This document shows, in pieces, positions 1-9,325 of a stretch of DNA of 64,000 nt. A model generated the notes under the pieces. It had not been told where the DNA came from and did not search any database. It saw nothing but the letters and a program-made list of their open reading frames with translations. The translations under genes were made by a program, and so were the position numbers. Source of the DNA: Flavobacterium magnum (lineage in GTDB: Bacteria; Bacteroidota; Bacteroidia; Flavobacteriales; Flavobacteriaceae); the NCBI RefSeq assembly GCF_003055625.1, contig NZ_CP028811.1, positions 2,480,001 to 2,544,000 on the forward strand, read 5' to 3'. The stretch's first letter is position 1, and each line of letters starts with the position of its first letter.

Positions 1-148
1 GAACATTTTCCTTTTTAACTTGTTTCTTTTCTCCGTCTGAGTCTTTGACGGTTGTCACCGTGGTTTTGGTCACATTGGTGATGTTCTTGTTTTGTGCCAC
101 TGCGTTCAGTCCGAACAGCATCATCGCGCTTAAAAGTATCTTTTTCAT
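1..148 (-). CDS. Secreted hypothetical protein, N-terminal part only
   Basis: Reading leftward from the ATG at 148 gives a protein that starts MKKILLSAMMLFGLNAVAQ and runs off the window edge after about 49 residues. The first 19 residues form a signal peptide (KK, a hydrophobic core, cleavage after A-Q), so the product is exported. The visible mature part is rich in Lys, Thr and Val (NITNVTKTTVTTVKDSDGEKK) and matches no domain I can name. The rest of the gene lies outside the window. Confidence 0.75.
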   Translation of the reverse strand, partial: MKKILLSAMMLFGLNAVAQNKNITNVTKTTVTTVKDSDGEKKQVKKENV

Positions 149-176
149 AATGTTTAGTTTTCTGATTTATACCTGA

Positions 177-184
177 CAAAACTA
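177..184 (-). promoter_or_regulatory. Candidate -7 box (TAGTTTTG) for the leftward gene
   Basis: On the minus strand this is an exact TAnnTTTG, the Bacteroidota -7 element, 28 bases before the ATG of the secreted protein. No TTG stands at the usual distance upstream, so the call rests on one box only. Confidence 0.35.
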
Positions 185-285
185 CGAGCCGTTTGTGCGA
201 AATGTGTTACGGAATTTCTTTGAAATTTATCAGAATGAACAACATCACGACGATATTAACCCGGATTTCTTAAATCTAAAATCGC

Positions 286-293
286 TATATTTG
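286..293 (+). promoter_or_regulatory. Candidate -7 box (TATATTTG) for ychF
   Basis: Exact TAnnTTTG 26 bases before the ychF start. The matching TTG (-33) element is not evident. A purine-rich Shine-Dalgarno is absent before the ATG, as is usual in this phylum. Confidence 0.35.
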
Positions 294-319
294 CGGACTT
301 TTAAAAAAAATACCTTTCA

Positions 320-1414
320 ATGAAAGCAGGAATTGTCGGATTACCGAATGTAGGAAAATCAACTTTGTTCAATTGTTTATCCAATGCCAAAGCCCAAAGC
401 GCAAACTTTCCGTTTTGTACCATCGAACCGAATATCGGCGTGGTAAATGTGCCGGACCCGCGTATCGCGAAACTCGAAGAGTTGGTGAAGCCGGAACGTG
501 TCGTTATGGCAACCGTGGATATCGTTGACATCGCAGGACTGGTGAAGGGTGCGAGTAAAGGGGAGGGGCTTGGTAACCAGTTTTTGGGAAATATCCGGGA
601 ATGTAATGCCATCATCCATGTATTGCGGTGTTTCGACAATGACAATATCGTTCACGTAGACGGCAACGTCAACCCGATCCGCGATAAGGAAACCATCGAC
701 ATCGAGCTGCAACTCAAAGACCTCGAAACCGTAGATAAAAGGCTCGAAAAAGTAAAGCGCGCCGCCAAGACAGGGAACAAGGAAGCCCAGACGGAAGAAA
801 CGCTGCTGAACCGCGTCCGCGAAGCACTATTGCAGGCCAAGTCTGCGCGTACCGTTCAGCCTAACAATAATGATGAGGAAGAATTGATGCAGGATTTCCA
901 ACTGATTACATCCAAGCCGGTATTGTATGTATGCAACGTCGACGAGGGGTCTGCCGCAACCGGGAATGCCTACGTGGAGCAGGTACGGGAACTCGTTAAG
1001 GACGAGAATGCGGAAGTCATTGTCCTCGCTGTTGGCACTGAAGCTGATATCACTGAACTGGAAACGTATGAGGAACGCAAGATGTTCCTGGAAGATCTCG
1101 GACTGGAAGAGCCGGGCGCATCGGTGCTGATCCGTGCGGCGTACAAGTTGCTGCAGCAACAAACGTATTTCACCGCCGGCGTTAAGGAAGTCAGGGCCTG
1201 GACCGTCAATATCGGGGCCACAGCGCCACAGGCAGCCGGCGTCATCCATACCGATTTTGAAAAAGGGTTCATCCGCGCAGAAGTGATCGCCTATGACGAT
1301 TATGTACAATACGGTTCCGAAGCCAAGGTAAAAGAAGCCGGGAAATTCCGCGTCGAAGGCAAGGAATATATTGTCAAGGATGGCGACGTCATGCATTTCA
1401 GGTTTAACGTGTAA
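320..1414 (+). CDS. ychF: Redox-regulated/ribosome-associated ATPase YchF
   Basis: A 364-residue YchF/Ola1 protein, the usual family length. It is an Obg-class P-loop protein of the cytosol that prefers ATP to GTP and binds ribosomes; its physiological role is linked to stress and translation. Visible are the P-loop GLPNVGKST at residues 7-15, the switch region with DIAGLVKGASKGEGLGN near 70-90, a helical insert rich in Lys/Glu near 125-180, and the C-terminal TGS domain ending in VKDGDVMHFRFNV. The start is fixed by the N-terminal P-loop, which leaves no room for a shorter protein. It is not visibly in an operon with the next gene, which begins 86 bases later. Confidence 0.97.
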   Translation: MKAGIVGLPNVGKSTLFNCLSNAKAQSANFPFCTIEPNIGVVNVPDPRIAKLEELVKPERVVMATVDIVDIAGLVKGASKGEGLGNQFLGNIRECNAIIHVLRCFDNDNIVHVDGNVNPIRDKETIDIELQLKDLETVDKRLEKVKRAAKTGNKEAQTEETLLNRVREALLQAKSARTVQPNNNDEEELMQDFQLITSKPVLYVCNVDEGSAATGNAYVEQVRELVKDENAEVIVLAVGTEADITELETYEERKMFLEDLGLEEPGASVLIRAAYKLLQQQTYFTAGVKEVRAWTVNIGATAPQAAGVIHTDFEKGFIRAEVIAYDDYVQYGSEAKVKEAGKFRVEGKEYIVKDGDVMHFRFNV

Positions 1415-1500
1415 TCGGACAGTAAAATCCGATGGTTCAGGAAATTCGAAATAATTCCTAGGACGGATCAATATCTTACAGACCCTTCAATTCAATTTTT

Positions 1501-2028
1501 ATGAAAATCATCTCGTTCGCAGGCTCAAACAGTTCGAAATCCATAAACCGGAAATTATCTGCATATGCCGCAGGTCTTTTCGACAACGCGGAAGTGGAAT
1601 TACTGGACATTAACGACTATGAGATGCCGCTGTACAGTCAGGACCGTGAGGATGAAATCGGGCAGCATCCTCTGGCCCAGGCGTTCCTTGACAAGCTCGC
1701 TTCCGCAGAGGTGATCGTGCTGTCCCTGCCCGAGAACAACGGAAATTATTCTGCGGCCTTTAAGAACCTTTTCGACTGGTGCTCCCGCATCACCAAGGAA
1801 GTTTTTCAAAATAAACCGATGCTCCTGATGGCTACTTCCCCCGGTCAGCGTGGTGGGAAAAGCGTGCTGGAGATTGCCCAGGCTAATTTGCCCCGCTATG
1901 GCGGAAATATCAAGGCGGTATTCTCACTTCCGTCGTTCTACGAGAATTTCGATCTCGGTACCAACCGCATTTCCAATGCAACGCTCGACACCGAACTCAG
2001 GGAAACCGTTTCAAAATTTCCAGTGTAG
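1501..2028 (+). CDS. NAD(P)H-dependent FMN reductase family protein
   Basis: 175 residues with the flavodoxin-like fold of NADPH-dependent FMN reductases. The phosphate-binding loop GSNSSKSINRKL is at residues 8-19, and the flavin-contact segment LPENNGNYSAAFKNLFDW is in the middle (about 79-96), a position where family members read PEYN(G/H)S. Expected activity is NAD(P)H-driven reduction of free FMN, quinones or azo compounds in the cytosol; the natural substrate cannot be told from sequence. The length is typical of the family. It stands between ychF and an interrupted membrane-protein gene, with no functional link evident. Confidence 0.88.
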   Translation: MKIISFAGSNSSKSINRKLSAYAAGLFDNAEVELLDINDYEMPLYSQDREDEIGQHPLAQAFLDKLASAEVIVLSLPENNGNYSAAFKNLFDWCSRITKEVFQNKPMLLMATSPGQRGGKSVLEIAQANLPRYGGNIKAVFSLPSFYENFDLGTNRISNATLDTELRETVSKFPV

Positions 2029-2037
2029 TTCCGGGCC

Positions 2038-2118
2038 ATGGTTTTCACCACGCAAATCGCCGGCAAAGACTACTTAAAACTGTGTTTTTAACTCACATAC
2101 CGCAAGCCGTTTACGATT
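2038..2118 (+). other. Lost N-terminal segment with an in-frame TAA stop
   Basis: From the ATG at 2038 the frame reads MVFTTQIAGKDYLKLCF, then TAA at 2089-2091, then LTYRKPFTI and straight on, in the same frame, into the membrane protein that follows. The combined sequence looks like the normal N-terminus of a YcxB-like protein (a K-[DE]-Y-L-K motif followed by a T-Y-R-K-P segment). The stop therefore looks like a single nonsense change in an otherwise intact coding sequence, or a base error. Confidence 0.6.
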
Positions 2119-2535
2119 GTGTTTACCGCACTCTGTTTCGTACTGATGGTGATGGGGATACTGGAATATTCCGGTCAGACTTATTTCGGCCTGGATCCGA
2201 TATTTACGCTGCTGTTCGCGTTTTACCTTATTTTTATTCCGGTTATGCTGTACATCAAATCGACACGCAATTTCGCCTCGAACAAGCGCATACAACAGCC
2301 GGTGATATACGAATTCACAGCTGACAAAATGTTCTCGAAAGGGGAGCGTTTCAATTCAGAACTCGCAATGGACAGCCTGTATCGCATTGAGGAAACCCGC
2401 GACTGGTTCCTGGTGTACCAAAGCAAGCAGGTGGCCAACCTGATACCGAAGCGCGAGATGACGGACGCCGACCTCTCGGACCTGCGTCGTATCTTCAGAA
2501 CTGTTCCCGGACTCAAACTCAAATTGAGGGATTGA
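2119..2535 (+). CDS. YcxB-like membrane protein, 5' end interrupted
   Basis: 138 residues are open from a GTG at 2119. Two hydrophobic segments lie near residues 1-14 and 28-45, followed by a soluble part whose pattern (YEFTADKMFSKGE ... LYRIEETRDWFLVYQSKQVANLIPKREM) resembles the C-terminal domain of YcxB-like proteins, a family without an assigned biochemical role. Coding sequence clearly continues upstream in the same frame to the ATG at 2038 but is cut by a TAA at 2089. The gene is either a recent pseudogene, is translated from the GTG as a shortened protein, or reflects a sequencing error. No Shine-Dalgarno-like sequence supports the GTG. Confidence 0.6.
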   Translation: MFTALCFVLMVMGILEYSGQTYFGLDPIFTLLFAFYLIFIPVMLYIKSTRNFASNKRIQQPVIYEFTADKMFSKGERFNSELAMDSLYRIEETRDWFLVYQSKQVANLIPKREMTDADLSDLRRIFRTVPGLKLKLRD

Positions 2536-2629
2536 ATGTAATGTATTTCAGTGTCAACTGTTAATTCAGGATGCCTGCTGAAATTTTTTTAAATCCGGCG
2601 CGTTTTATGGTATAATTATTGTAAAGCGA

Positions 2630-3610
2630 ATGACCATGAAAAAGCGTTTCCCCAAACTGATGCTGACCATCACCTTTATCTTTTTATTCATCCAAAGTGC
2701 TTTTGCACAGGACTTTGCTGCGGTGGATGACATCGTACGGGGTTATCCGTCAGCCTTTTCTTCGGCAGAAAAACTTGCCGGGAAAATCAATACCGATTTC
2801 AGTTCTGATGCCGACAAGGCGCGCGCGATTTACACCTGGATTGCGACCAATATCCGTTACGATTTACCGGCCTCGCGTTTCGGTAATGGTGTGGCGTTCT
2901 ATTATAAGGATGAAGCCGATCGAATAGAAAAAGAGAAAAAATTTCGTCTCCAGCTGGCTGAGAAGACACTGAAAAGCGGAAAAGGCATTTGCCAGAATTA
3001 CGCAGCGCTGTTTCATCACCTTTGCGACCTGACGGCGCTGAAATGCATTGACATTCCCGGCAGCGCCAAGACCAGTCCCACACAAATAGGCAAGCTGCCG
3101 CAACCGAGCGACCACATATGGAATGCCGTCAAAATCGGAAATTCATGGAATCTCATCGATGTCACCTGGGGCGCCGGGAACGTCGATTCTGACACCGGAC
3201 GGTTTGTTCCCTCGTTTAATGACGGCTATTTCTGTACAATGCCCGAAATTTTTTTCCTGAACCATTTTCCTGAAGACAATAGGATGTCGATGCTCGAAAA
3301 AACACCGCAGGACTTTGCAAACCTGCCCTTATATTACGGTAGCTATGTCAATTCTGATTACGAAATCCTGTCGCCTGAAAGCGGTATACTTCCTGCCCGA
3401 CAAAAAGCTATCCCTTTCCGTATTGCCGACCTCGGTGAGCGCGACAGCGTCACGTACGCCTTCAGCAGTCAGAACGAACTGCAGCGCCCCGAGCTCAAAC
3501 GCAATGGCAACCTTGCTGAATTTGAAATCCCTATTGATGCGGCGGATCGCGGATTCCTGACACTTTTTGTAAACAACCGCTCAGTAGCGGCCTATAAAAT
3601 TGCGCGATAA
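2630..3610 (+). CDS. Secreted transglutaminase-like domain protein
   Basis: 326 residues with a signal peptide (residues 1-26, cleavage ...SAFA/QD), so probably periplasmic. It carries a transglutaminase/protease-like core with all three catalytic residues in order: Cys121 in GKGICQNYA, His162 in SDHIWNAVKI and Asp177 in NLIDVTWGAG. The order and context match the Transglut_core family and its kyphoscoliosis-peptidase-like members. The C-terminal third is probably a beta-sandwich. The natural reaction (crosslinking, peptide hydrolysis) cannot be chosen from sequence. A second ATG two codons downstream is an equally good start. The next gene abuts the stop codon, suggesting one transcript. Confidence 0.88.
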   Translation: MTMKKRFPKLMLTITFIFLFIQSAFAQDFAAVDDIVRGYPSAFSSAEKLAGKINTDFSSDADKARAIYTWIATNIRYDLPASRFGNGVAFYYKDEADRIEKEKKFRLQLAEKTLKSGKGICQNYAALFHHLCDLTALKCIDIPGSAKTSPTQIGKLPQPSDHIWNAVKIGNSWNLIDVTWGAGNVDSDTGRFVPSFNDGYFCTMPEIFFLNHFPEDNRMSMLEKTPQDFANLPLYYGSYVNSDYEILSPESGILPARQKAIPFRIADLGERDSVTYAFSSQNELQRPELKRNGNLAEFEIPIDAADRGFLTLFVNNRSVAAYKIAR

Positions 3611-4297
3611 TTGAAGTATAGAGCTTGGACATGGTTGCGGTTGTTTCGGAGGCTGATGCTTTCGCTGCTGGTCTTTATCGCCGCCTATATGCTCCTGGCT
3701 TTTTTACTGTCACGCATTTCGGTGAATTCCCGAGACGAGGATCCGGACTCTGCTGTCGCCATCTACCTGCGTACCAACGGTGTCCACACCGATGTGGTTT
3801 TTCCGGTTGAGAATGAGGTTTTTAACTGGAAGCAATTCGTCCGGGTTGGCCATACCGTAGCCAACGATGCGGCATTGGCATATGTCGCTTTCGGCTGGGG
3901 TGACAGGGATTTTTACCTTCATACGCCGGAGTGGTCTGACCTTAAATTCCGCACCGCTTTCAATGCCGCCTTTTATCTGGGCACCAGCGCAATGCATGTG
4001 GTTTTTCTCGACCAGCCGCTTGAGGGCGAACGCTGCCGCAAAATTTTTGTAAGCCGCCGGGAGTATGCGGACATGGTGGCTTTCGTTCAAAAATCATTTG
4101 CGCGCGACACAGCCGGAAATCCACGCCCGATTTTACATTCGGGCTACGGCCTGAACGACATCTTTTATGAAGCCGAAGGCAGGTACAGCCTGTTCTACAC
4201 CTGCAATTCCTGGACGAACAACACGCTGAAATCCGGAAGGCAGAAGGCGGCCTTGTGGACGCTGACCGACGGTGGCATTTTTTGCCATTACCAGTAA
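3611..4297 (+). CDS. DUF2459 / TIGR02117 family protein
   Basis: 228 residues from a TTG that directly follows the stop of the transglutaminase gene. An in-frame ATG at 3656 (residue 16) would still leave most of the membrane segment (about residues 14-35). The remainder matches the TIGR02117/DUF2459 pattern: LRTNGVHTDVVFP near residue 50, AFGWGDRDFYLHTPEW near 93, and YTCNSWTNNTLK near 197. The conserved Cys and the His near the N-terminus suggest a papain-like or NlpC-type fold, but no activity is established. An N-terminal anchor with the bulk outside the cytoplasm is likely. Shared transcription with the preceding secreted protein is suggested by the zero spacing. Confidence 0.8.
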   Translation: MKYRAWTWLRLFRRLMLSLLVFIAAYMLLAFLLSRISVNSRDEDPDSAVAIYLRTNGVHTDVVFPVENEVFNWKQFVRVGHTVANDAALAYVAFGWGDRDFYLHTPEWSDLKFRTAFNAAFYLGTSAMHVVFLDQPLEGERCRKIFVSRREYADMVAFVQKSFARDTAGNPRPILHSGYGLNDIFYEAEGRYSLFYTCNSWTNNTLKSGRQKAALWTLTDGGIFCHYQ

Positions 4298-4354
4298 ATT
4301 TCGACCGAAAACCGTAAACATTGTTGGCCTCTTTATAATGATATAGCCTCGGGA

Positions 4355-4382
4355 TTTGTCAATATCATTCTTAATAACTTTG
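4355..4382 (+). promoter_or_regulatory. Candidate promoter for parE (TTTG ... TAACTTTG)
   Basis: TTTG at 4355-4358 and an exact TAnnTTTG at 4375-4382 are separated by 16 bases, slightly shorter than the usual 17-23. It lies about 105 bases before the parE ATG in a gene-free stretch. Confidence 0.4.
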
Positions 4383-4486
4383 ATTTTTTCCGCTTCCGAT
4401 TCGCCGCGATTTCAACTATATTAGCAAACCATGGGCGTTGCATCCGGCATACGCGCCATCACCATCAGCTAAATCGTTATTTCTGC

Positions 4487-6343
4487 ATGTCAGTCGAAAA
4501 TCAATATACCGAAGAGAATATCCGTTCGCTGGACTGGAAGGAGCACATCCGCATGCGTCCCGGGATGTATATTGGGAAACTTGGTGACGGCTCCTCGGTT
4601 GATGACGGTATTTACATACTGCTCAAGGAGGTTATTGATAACTGTATCGATGAATTCGTTATGGGTGCCGGCAAGACCATTGAAGTGACCATCCGAGACA
4701 GGACGGTGTCGGTGCGGGATTACGGGCGCGGGATTCCGCTGGGCAAGGTGGTCGATGTCGTGTCGAAAATGAATACCGGCGGGAAATACGATTCGCTGGC
4801 CTTCAAGAAATCGGTCGGATTGAATGGTGTGGGTACCAAGGCGGTCAATGCGCTGTCAAACTACTTTCGCGTAGAATCGGTCAGGGAAGAAAAGCAGAAA
4901 GCGGCAGAGTTTTCCGCCGGAAACCTGGTGATGGAAGAAGACGTGATCGATACCACGAAACGTAAAGGCACAAAGGTAATCTTCACTCCTGACGAAGCCA
5001 TTTTCAAAAACTACAAGTTCAGGAATGAATATGTGGTGAAGATGCTCAAGAATTACTGCTACCTCAATACCGGGCTGACGATCATTTACAACGGAGAAAA
5101 ATTTTATTCCGATAACGGTTTAAAGGACCTGCTCGATGAGAATATTTCAGAAGAGGACATGGTCTATCCGATCATCCACCTGCTCGGCGACGATATCGAG
5201 ATTGCGATGACCCACAGTAAATCGCAATACAGCGAAGAATACCATTCGTTTGTTAACGGCCAGAATACGACGCAGGGTGGTACGCACCTGGTGGCCTTTC
5301 GGGAGGCTCTTGTGAAGACCATCCGGGAGTTTTACAACAAGAGCTTCGAGCCTTCAGACATCCGCAAGTCGATTGTGAGCGCCATCAGCGTAAAGGTGAT
5401 GGAGCCCGTGTTTGAGTCGCAGACGAAAACCAAGCTGGGGTCTACGGATATGGGCCCTGACCTGCCTTCAGTACGTACGTTCATCAACGATTTTGTAAAA
5501 AACAAGCTTGACAATTTCCTGCATAAAAATCCTGAAACGGCTGATTTATTGCTGCGTAAGATACTCCAGGCGGAACGCGAGCGAAAAGAGCTCTCGGGAA
5601 TCCGAAAACTGGCCAAAGACCGTGCAAAGAAGGCAAGCCTCCACAATAAGAAACTTCGCGACTGCCGCGTACACCTGCCGGATATCAAGAATCCGCGTTA
5701 CCTGGAAAGTACGCTGTTCATCACCGAAGGGGATTCAGCTTCCGGATCGATTACCAAATCGCGGGATGTCAATACCCAGGCGGTTTTCAGTCTTCGCGGT
5801 AAGCCGTTGAACTCCTACGGGATGAGCAAAAAAATCGTGTACGAGAATGAAGAGTTCAACCTGCTGCAGGCGGCGCTCAACATCGAAGAAGACATGAGCG
5901 ACCTGAGGTACAACAACATCGTCATCGCCACCGATGCCGATGTGGACGGGATGCACATCCGGTTACTGCTCATCACTTTTTTTCTGCAATTTTTCCCCGA
6001 GCTGATCAAGGAAGGGCACCTGTATATCCTGCAGACACCGTTATTCCGGGTCAGGAATAAGAAGGAAACGATTTACTGCTATTCTGAAGAAGAGCGCGTA
6101 GCGGCGATTGAAAAACTGAAACCCAAGCCGGAAATCACACGATTCAAGGGATTGGGAGAAATTTCACCCGATGAGTTTAAACATTTTATCGGCGACGACA
6201 TCAGGCTGGATCCGATCATGCTCGACAAAGGCACATCAATCGAACAGCTGCTGTCCTTTTACATGGGAAAAAATACGCCCGACAGACAGGAGTTTATCAT
6301 CAACAACCTGAAGGTCGAACTTGACGTAATTGAGGAACTGTAA
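4487..6343 (+). CDS. parE: DNA topoisomerase IV subunit B (ParE)
   Basis: 618 residues, the ATPase subunit of a type IIA topoisomerase that decatenates and relaxes DNA with ParC. The GHKL ATPase carries [10 protein letters not shown] (about 48-57), GRGIPLGK and [13 protein letters not shown]. The TOPRIM domain shows [11 protein letters not shown] and [12 protein letters not shown] near the C-terminal third. It lacks the long insert typical of many GyrB proteins, and parC lies 244 bases downstream, so ParE is preferred over GyrB. A small membrane-protein gene sits between the two subunits. This gene probably starts the operon. Confidence 0.95.
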   Translation: MSVENQYTEENIRSLDWKEHIRMRPGMYIGKLGDGSSVDDGIYILLKEVIDNCIDEFVMGAGKTIEVTIRDRTVSVRDYGRGIPLGKVVDVVSKMNTGGKYDSLAFKKSVGLNGVGTKAVNALSNYFRVESVREEKQKAAEFSAGNLVMEEDVIDTTKRKGTKVIFTPDEAIFKNYKFRNEYVVKMLKNYCYLNTGLTIIYNGEKFYSDNGLKDLLDENISEEDMVYPIIHLLGDDIEIAMTHSKSQYSEEYHSFVNGQNTTQGGTHLVAFREALVKTIREFYNKSFEPSDIRKSIVSAISVKVMEPVFESQTKTKLGSTDMGPDLPSVRTFINDFVKNKLDNFLHKNPETADLLLRKILQAERERKELSGIRKLAKDRAKKASLHNKKLRDCRVHLPDIKNPRYLESTLFITEGDSASGSITKSRDVNTQAVFSLRGKPLNSYGMSKKIVYENEEFNLLQAALNIEEDMSDLRYNNIVIATDADVDGMHIRLLLITFFLQFFPELIKEGHLYILQTPLFRVRNKKETIYCYSEEERVAAIEKLKPKPEITRFKGLGEISPDEFKHFIGDDIRLDPIMLDKGTSIEQLLSFYMGKNTPDRQEFIINNLKVELDVIEEL

Positions 6344-6353
6344 CTATAAAGTA

Positions 6354-6536
6354 ATGAAAAGAGCCTGGTACATCACCTTAGCCCTCGTCGTTGTGACTGC
6401 TGTGAGCGGATACCTGTTTATCACCGATGCCAATGACCATAATGAATGTGAGACAAAGAAAATGGTAACGATTGACAAGCATGGCAACCAGGTCATCACG
6501 GAGAAACACATATGCAGGGAGAAGTATAATTTTTAA
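6354..6536 (+). CDS. Small single-span membrane protein between parE and parC
   Basis: 60 residues from the ATG at 6354, ten bases after the parE stop. Residues 4-23 (AWYITLALVVVTAVSGYLFI) form one membrane span or uncleaved signal anchor. The C-terminal part is charged and has two cysteines (NECETKK and HICREK), which would face the periplasm if the N-terminus is inside. I recognise no family. Its position inside the topoisomerase IV gene pair implies co-transcription, but nothing in the sequence links it to DNA topology. Confidence 0.65.
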   Translation: MKRAWYITLALVVVTAVSGYLFITDANDHNECETKKMVTIDKHGNQVITEKHICREKYNF

Positions 6537-6587
6537 GACACCATCGAAAACCAGTAGCTTGGGCTACAGGGTTTTTACTTCAAATTA

Positions 6588-9242
6588 ATGGACGAAGAAG
6601 AAGAAAATATCAACCCCGACGCACTTTCAGAAGAACAGCGCCCGGAAGGCTCGCACTTCTATGAGAATGAGGAAGAAGACCCGAATGACACGATCACGAA
6701 GGTTACCGGTATGTATAAAGACTGGTTTCTGGATTATGCCTCGTACGTCATCCTCGAACGCGCCGTACCAGCCATCGAAGATGGTTTCAAACCGGTGCAA
6801 CGCCGCATCATGCATTCGCTGAAAGAACTTGATGACGGCCGCTACAATAAAGTTGCTAATGTCGTTGGGCATACCATGCAGTACCATCCGCATGGCGATG
6901 CGAGCATTGGCGACGCTATGGTGCAGATCGGGCAGAAGGAGCTGCTGATTGATACCCAGGGAAACTGGGGAAATATCCTTACCGGGGACGGGGCAGCTGC
7001 CTCACGTTACATTGAGGCGCGCCTTTCCAAATTTGCACTCGAGGTGCTGTACAGCCCTAAGATTACCGAATGGATTGCCTCTTACGACGGCCGCCGCAAC
7101 GAACCCAACAATCTACCCGTAAAATTTCCGCTGTTGCTGGCACAGGGCGCGGAAGGGATTGCCGTGGGACTTTCGACAAAAGTATTGCCGCACAATTTTA
7201 ACGAACTGATTGATGCTTCGATAAAAATACTTAAAAACAAACCTTTCCAGCTATTCCCTGATTTCCAGACAGCCGGTATCGCCGACGTGTCGAATTACAA
7301 CGACGGGATGCGTGGCGGAAGGGTGCGCGTGCGGGCCAAAATCGGCCAGTTGGATAAAAACACACTCGTCATTACCCAAATCCCTTTCTCAACCAATACT
7401 TCAACACTGATTGATAGTATATTGAAAGCCAACGAGAAAGGAAAAATAAAAATTAAGAAGATAGAAGACAACACCGCGGCGGAGGTGGAGATATTAATCC
7501 ACCTTTTTCCCGGCGTCTCACCAGATAAAACCATAGACGCGTTGTATGCCTTTACGGCCTGCGAAACGTCGGTGGCACCGCTGGGCTGTGTGATTGAAGA
7601 CCATAAACCGCGGTTTATCGGCGTATCGGACATGTTGCGGATTTCGACGAAACGCACCGTGCAGTTGTTGAAGCAGGAACTGGAAATCCAGCTCGATGAA
7701 CTCGAGGAAAACTGGCATTTTGCATCACTCGAGCGCATCTTTATTGAGAACAGGATTTACCGCCTTATCGAAGAGGAGGAAACCTGGGAAGGCGTAATCA
7801 ACGCGATTGACGAAGGATTGAAACCCCACATTACCCACCTCAGGCGCGCGGTAACGCATGAAGACATCAACCGGCTGACAGAAATCCGGATCAAACGCAT
7901 TTCCAGGTTCGACATCGACAAGGCACAGGAGAAGATTGAGGCGCTCGAGGGTGAAATCGAACAGGTCAAGCACCATCTGGAACACCTGACTGATTTTGCG
8001 ATTGCGTTTTTCACGAAGCTTAAGGAGAAATACGGCAAAGGACGCGAACGGCAGACAGAGCTGCGTATTTTTGATGACATCGAAGCCACGAAAGTCGTCC
8101 TCCGGAATACCAAATTGTATGTGAACCGTGAGGAGGGCTTTATCGGGACCGGGTTGAAGAAAGACGAATACGTGACCGATTGTTCCGACATTGACGATGT
8201 AATCGTGTTCCTGAGAAATGGCACCATGATGATCACCAAGGTTGATGACAAGAAATTTATTGGTAAAGACATCATACACGTTGATATTTTTGATAAAAAT
8301 GACAAGCGCACGATTTACAATATGGTGTACCGCGACGGGAAATCAGGGCCTTCGTTTATCAAGCGCTTCAACGTTTCAGGCGTCACGCGAGACAAGGCGT
8401 ATGACCTGACCAACGGGAATACCGGGTCGCAGGTGCTGTATTTTTCTCACAATCCTAATGGCGAGGCAGAGGTGATTACGATTTTACTCCGTCAGGTCGG
8501 AAGCATCAAAAAACTCAAATTCGATATTGATTTCGCCAAAATGGCGATCAAGGGGCGCTCGTCAAAAGGCAATCTCGTGACCAAATACCCGATCAAGAAA
8601 ATCGAGCTCAAGGAAAAAGGGATTTCTACATTATTGCCCCGTAAGATATGGTTTGACGACACAGTGCAGCGCCTCAATGTCGACGGCAGGGGAGAGTTGC
8701 TTGGGGAATTCAGGCCCAGCGATAAGATTCTTGTGATTTCGCAAACGGGAAAACTCAAGGTCATCATTCCCGAGCTGACGACGCATTTCGACCCCGATAT
8801 GGTCGTTCTGGAAAAATGGATCCCGAAAAAACCGATTTCGGCAATCTACTACGACGGCGAAAAAGAGCGTTATTATGTGAAGCGTTTTATCGTGGAAAAC
8901 GAGGGGAAGGAAGAAACCTTCATCAGCGAACACCCGAATTCACAGCTCGAGATTGTCTCGACGGATTACCGTCCCGTGGCTGAACTGGTTTTCGCCAAAG
9001 TGAAGGGTGTACAGAAAGAAAATCTCGTCGTCGACGTCGAGGCGTTCATCGCGGTAAAAGGATTTAAGGCATTAGGGAACCAGCTCACGGCTGACAAGCT
9101 CAAACAGGTGAACATGCTCGAACCGTTGCCTTACGAACTCCCGGAGGAGGCGGTCGCCGAAGTTACCGAAGTTCCGGAACCAACGGACATTCCGGACGAA
9201 GATGTTCAGATTGATGACGAGGGACAGATCACCTTATTTTAG
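6588..9242 (+). CDS. parC: DNA topoisomerase IV subunit A (ParC)
   Basis: 884 residues, the DNA cleavage and religation subunit paired with ParE. The catalytic tyrosine is Tyr141 in AAASRYIEARL. The helix that contacts quinolones reads HPHGDASIGDAMV (residues 100-112), so the position of E. coli GyrA Ser83 is Ala105 here while the acidic position (Asp109) is kept. A coiled coil near 430-475 and a C-terminal beta-pinwheel follow, ending in an acidic tail (IPDEDVQIDDEGQITLF). A bidirectional terminator stands directly after the stop. Confidence 0.95.
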   Translation: MDEEEENINPDALSEEQRPEGSHFYENEEEDPNDTITKVTGMYKDWFLDYASYVILERAVPAIEDGFKPVQRRIMHSLKELDDGRYNKVANVVGHTMQYHPHGDASIGDAMVQIGQKELLIDTQGNWGNILTGDGAAASRYIEARLSKFALEVLYSPKITEWIASYDGRRNEPNNLPVKFPLLLAQGAEGIAVGLSTKVLPHNFNELIDASIKILKNKPFQLFPDFQTAGIADVSNYNDGMRGGRVRVRAKIGQLDKNTLVITQIPFSTNTSTLIDSILKANEKGKIKIKKIEDNTAAEVEILIHLFPGVSPDKTIDALYAFTACETSVAPLGCVIEDHKPRFIGVSDMLRISTKRTVQLLKQELEIQLDELEENWHFASLERIFIENRIYRLIEEEETWEGVINAIDEGLKPHITHLRRAVTHEDINRLTEIRIKRISRFDIDKAQEKIEALEGEIEQVKHHLEHLTDFAIAFFTKLKEKYGKGRERQTELRIFDDIEATKVVLRNTKLYVNREEGFIGTGLKKDEYVTDCSDIDDVIVFLRNGTMMITKVDDKKFIGKDIIHVDIFDKNDKRTIYNMVYRDGKSGPSFIKRFNVSGVTRDKAYDLTNGNTGSQVLYFSHNPNGEAEVITILLRQVGSIKKLKFDIDFAKMAIKGRSSKGNLVTKYPIKKIELKEKGISTLLPRKIWFDDTVQRLNVDGRGELLGEFRPSDKILVISQTGKLKVIIPELTTHFDPDMVVLEKWIPKKPISAIYYDGEKERYYVKRFIVENEGKEETFISEHPNSQLEIVSTDYRPVAELVFAKVKGVQKENLVVDVEAFIAVKGFKALGNQLTADKLKQVNMLEPLPYELPEEAVAEVTEVPEPTDIPDEDVQIDDEGQITLF

Positions 9243-9268
9243 TCGGTATCGCCAATATTATGGATTAT

Positions 9269-9302
9269 AAAAAAAGCTGTTGCATCGCAACAGCTTTTTT
9301 TA
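9269..9302. terminator. Bidirectional terminator between parC and terC
   Basis: Stem GCTGTTGC (9276-9283) pairs with GCAACAGC (9287-9294) across a three-base loop, flanked by an A-run and a T-run. It can end transcription from both converging genes. Confidence 0.9.
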
Positions 9303-9325
9303 TGATCAGAACCATCGGCTGCGAT

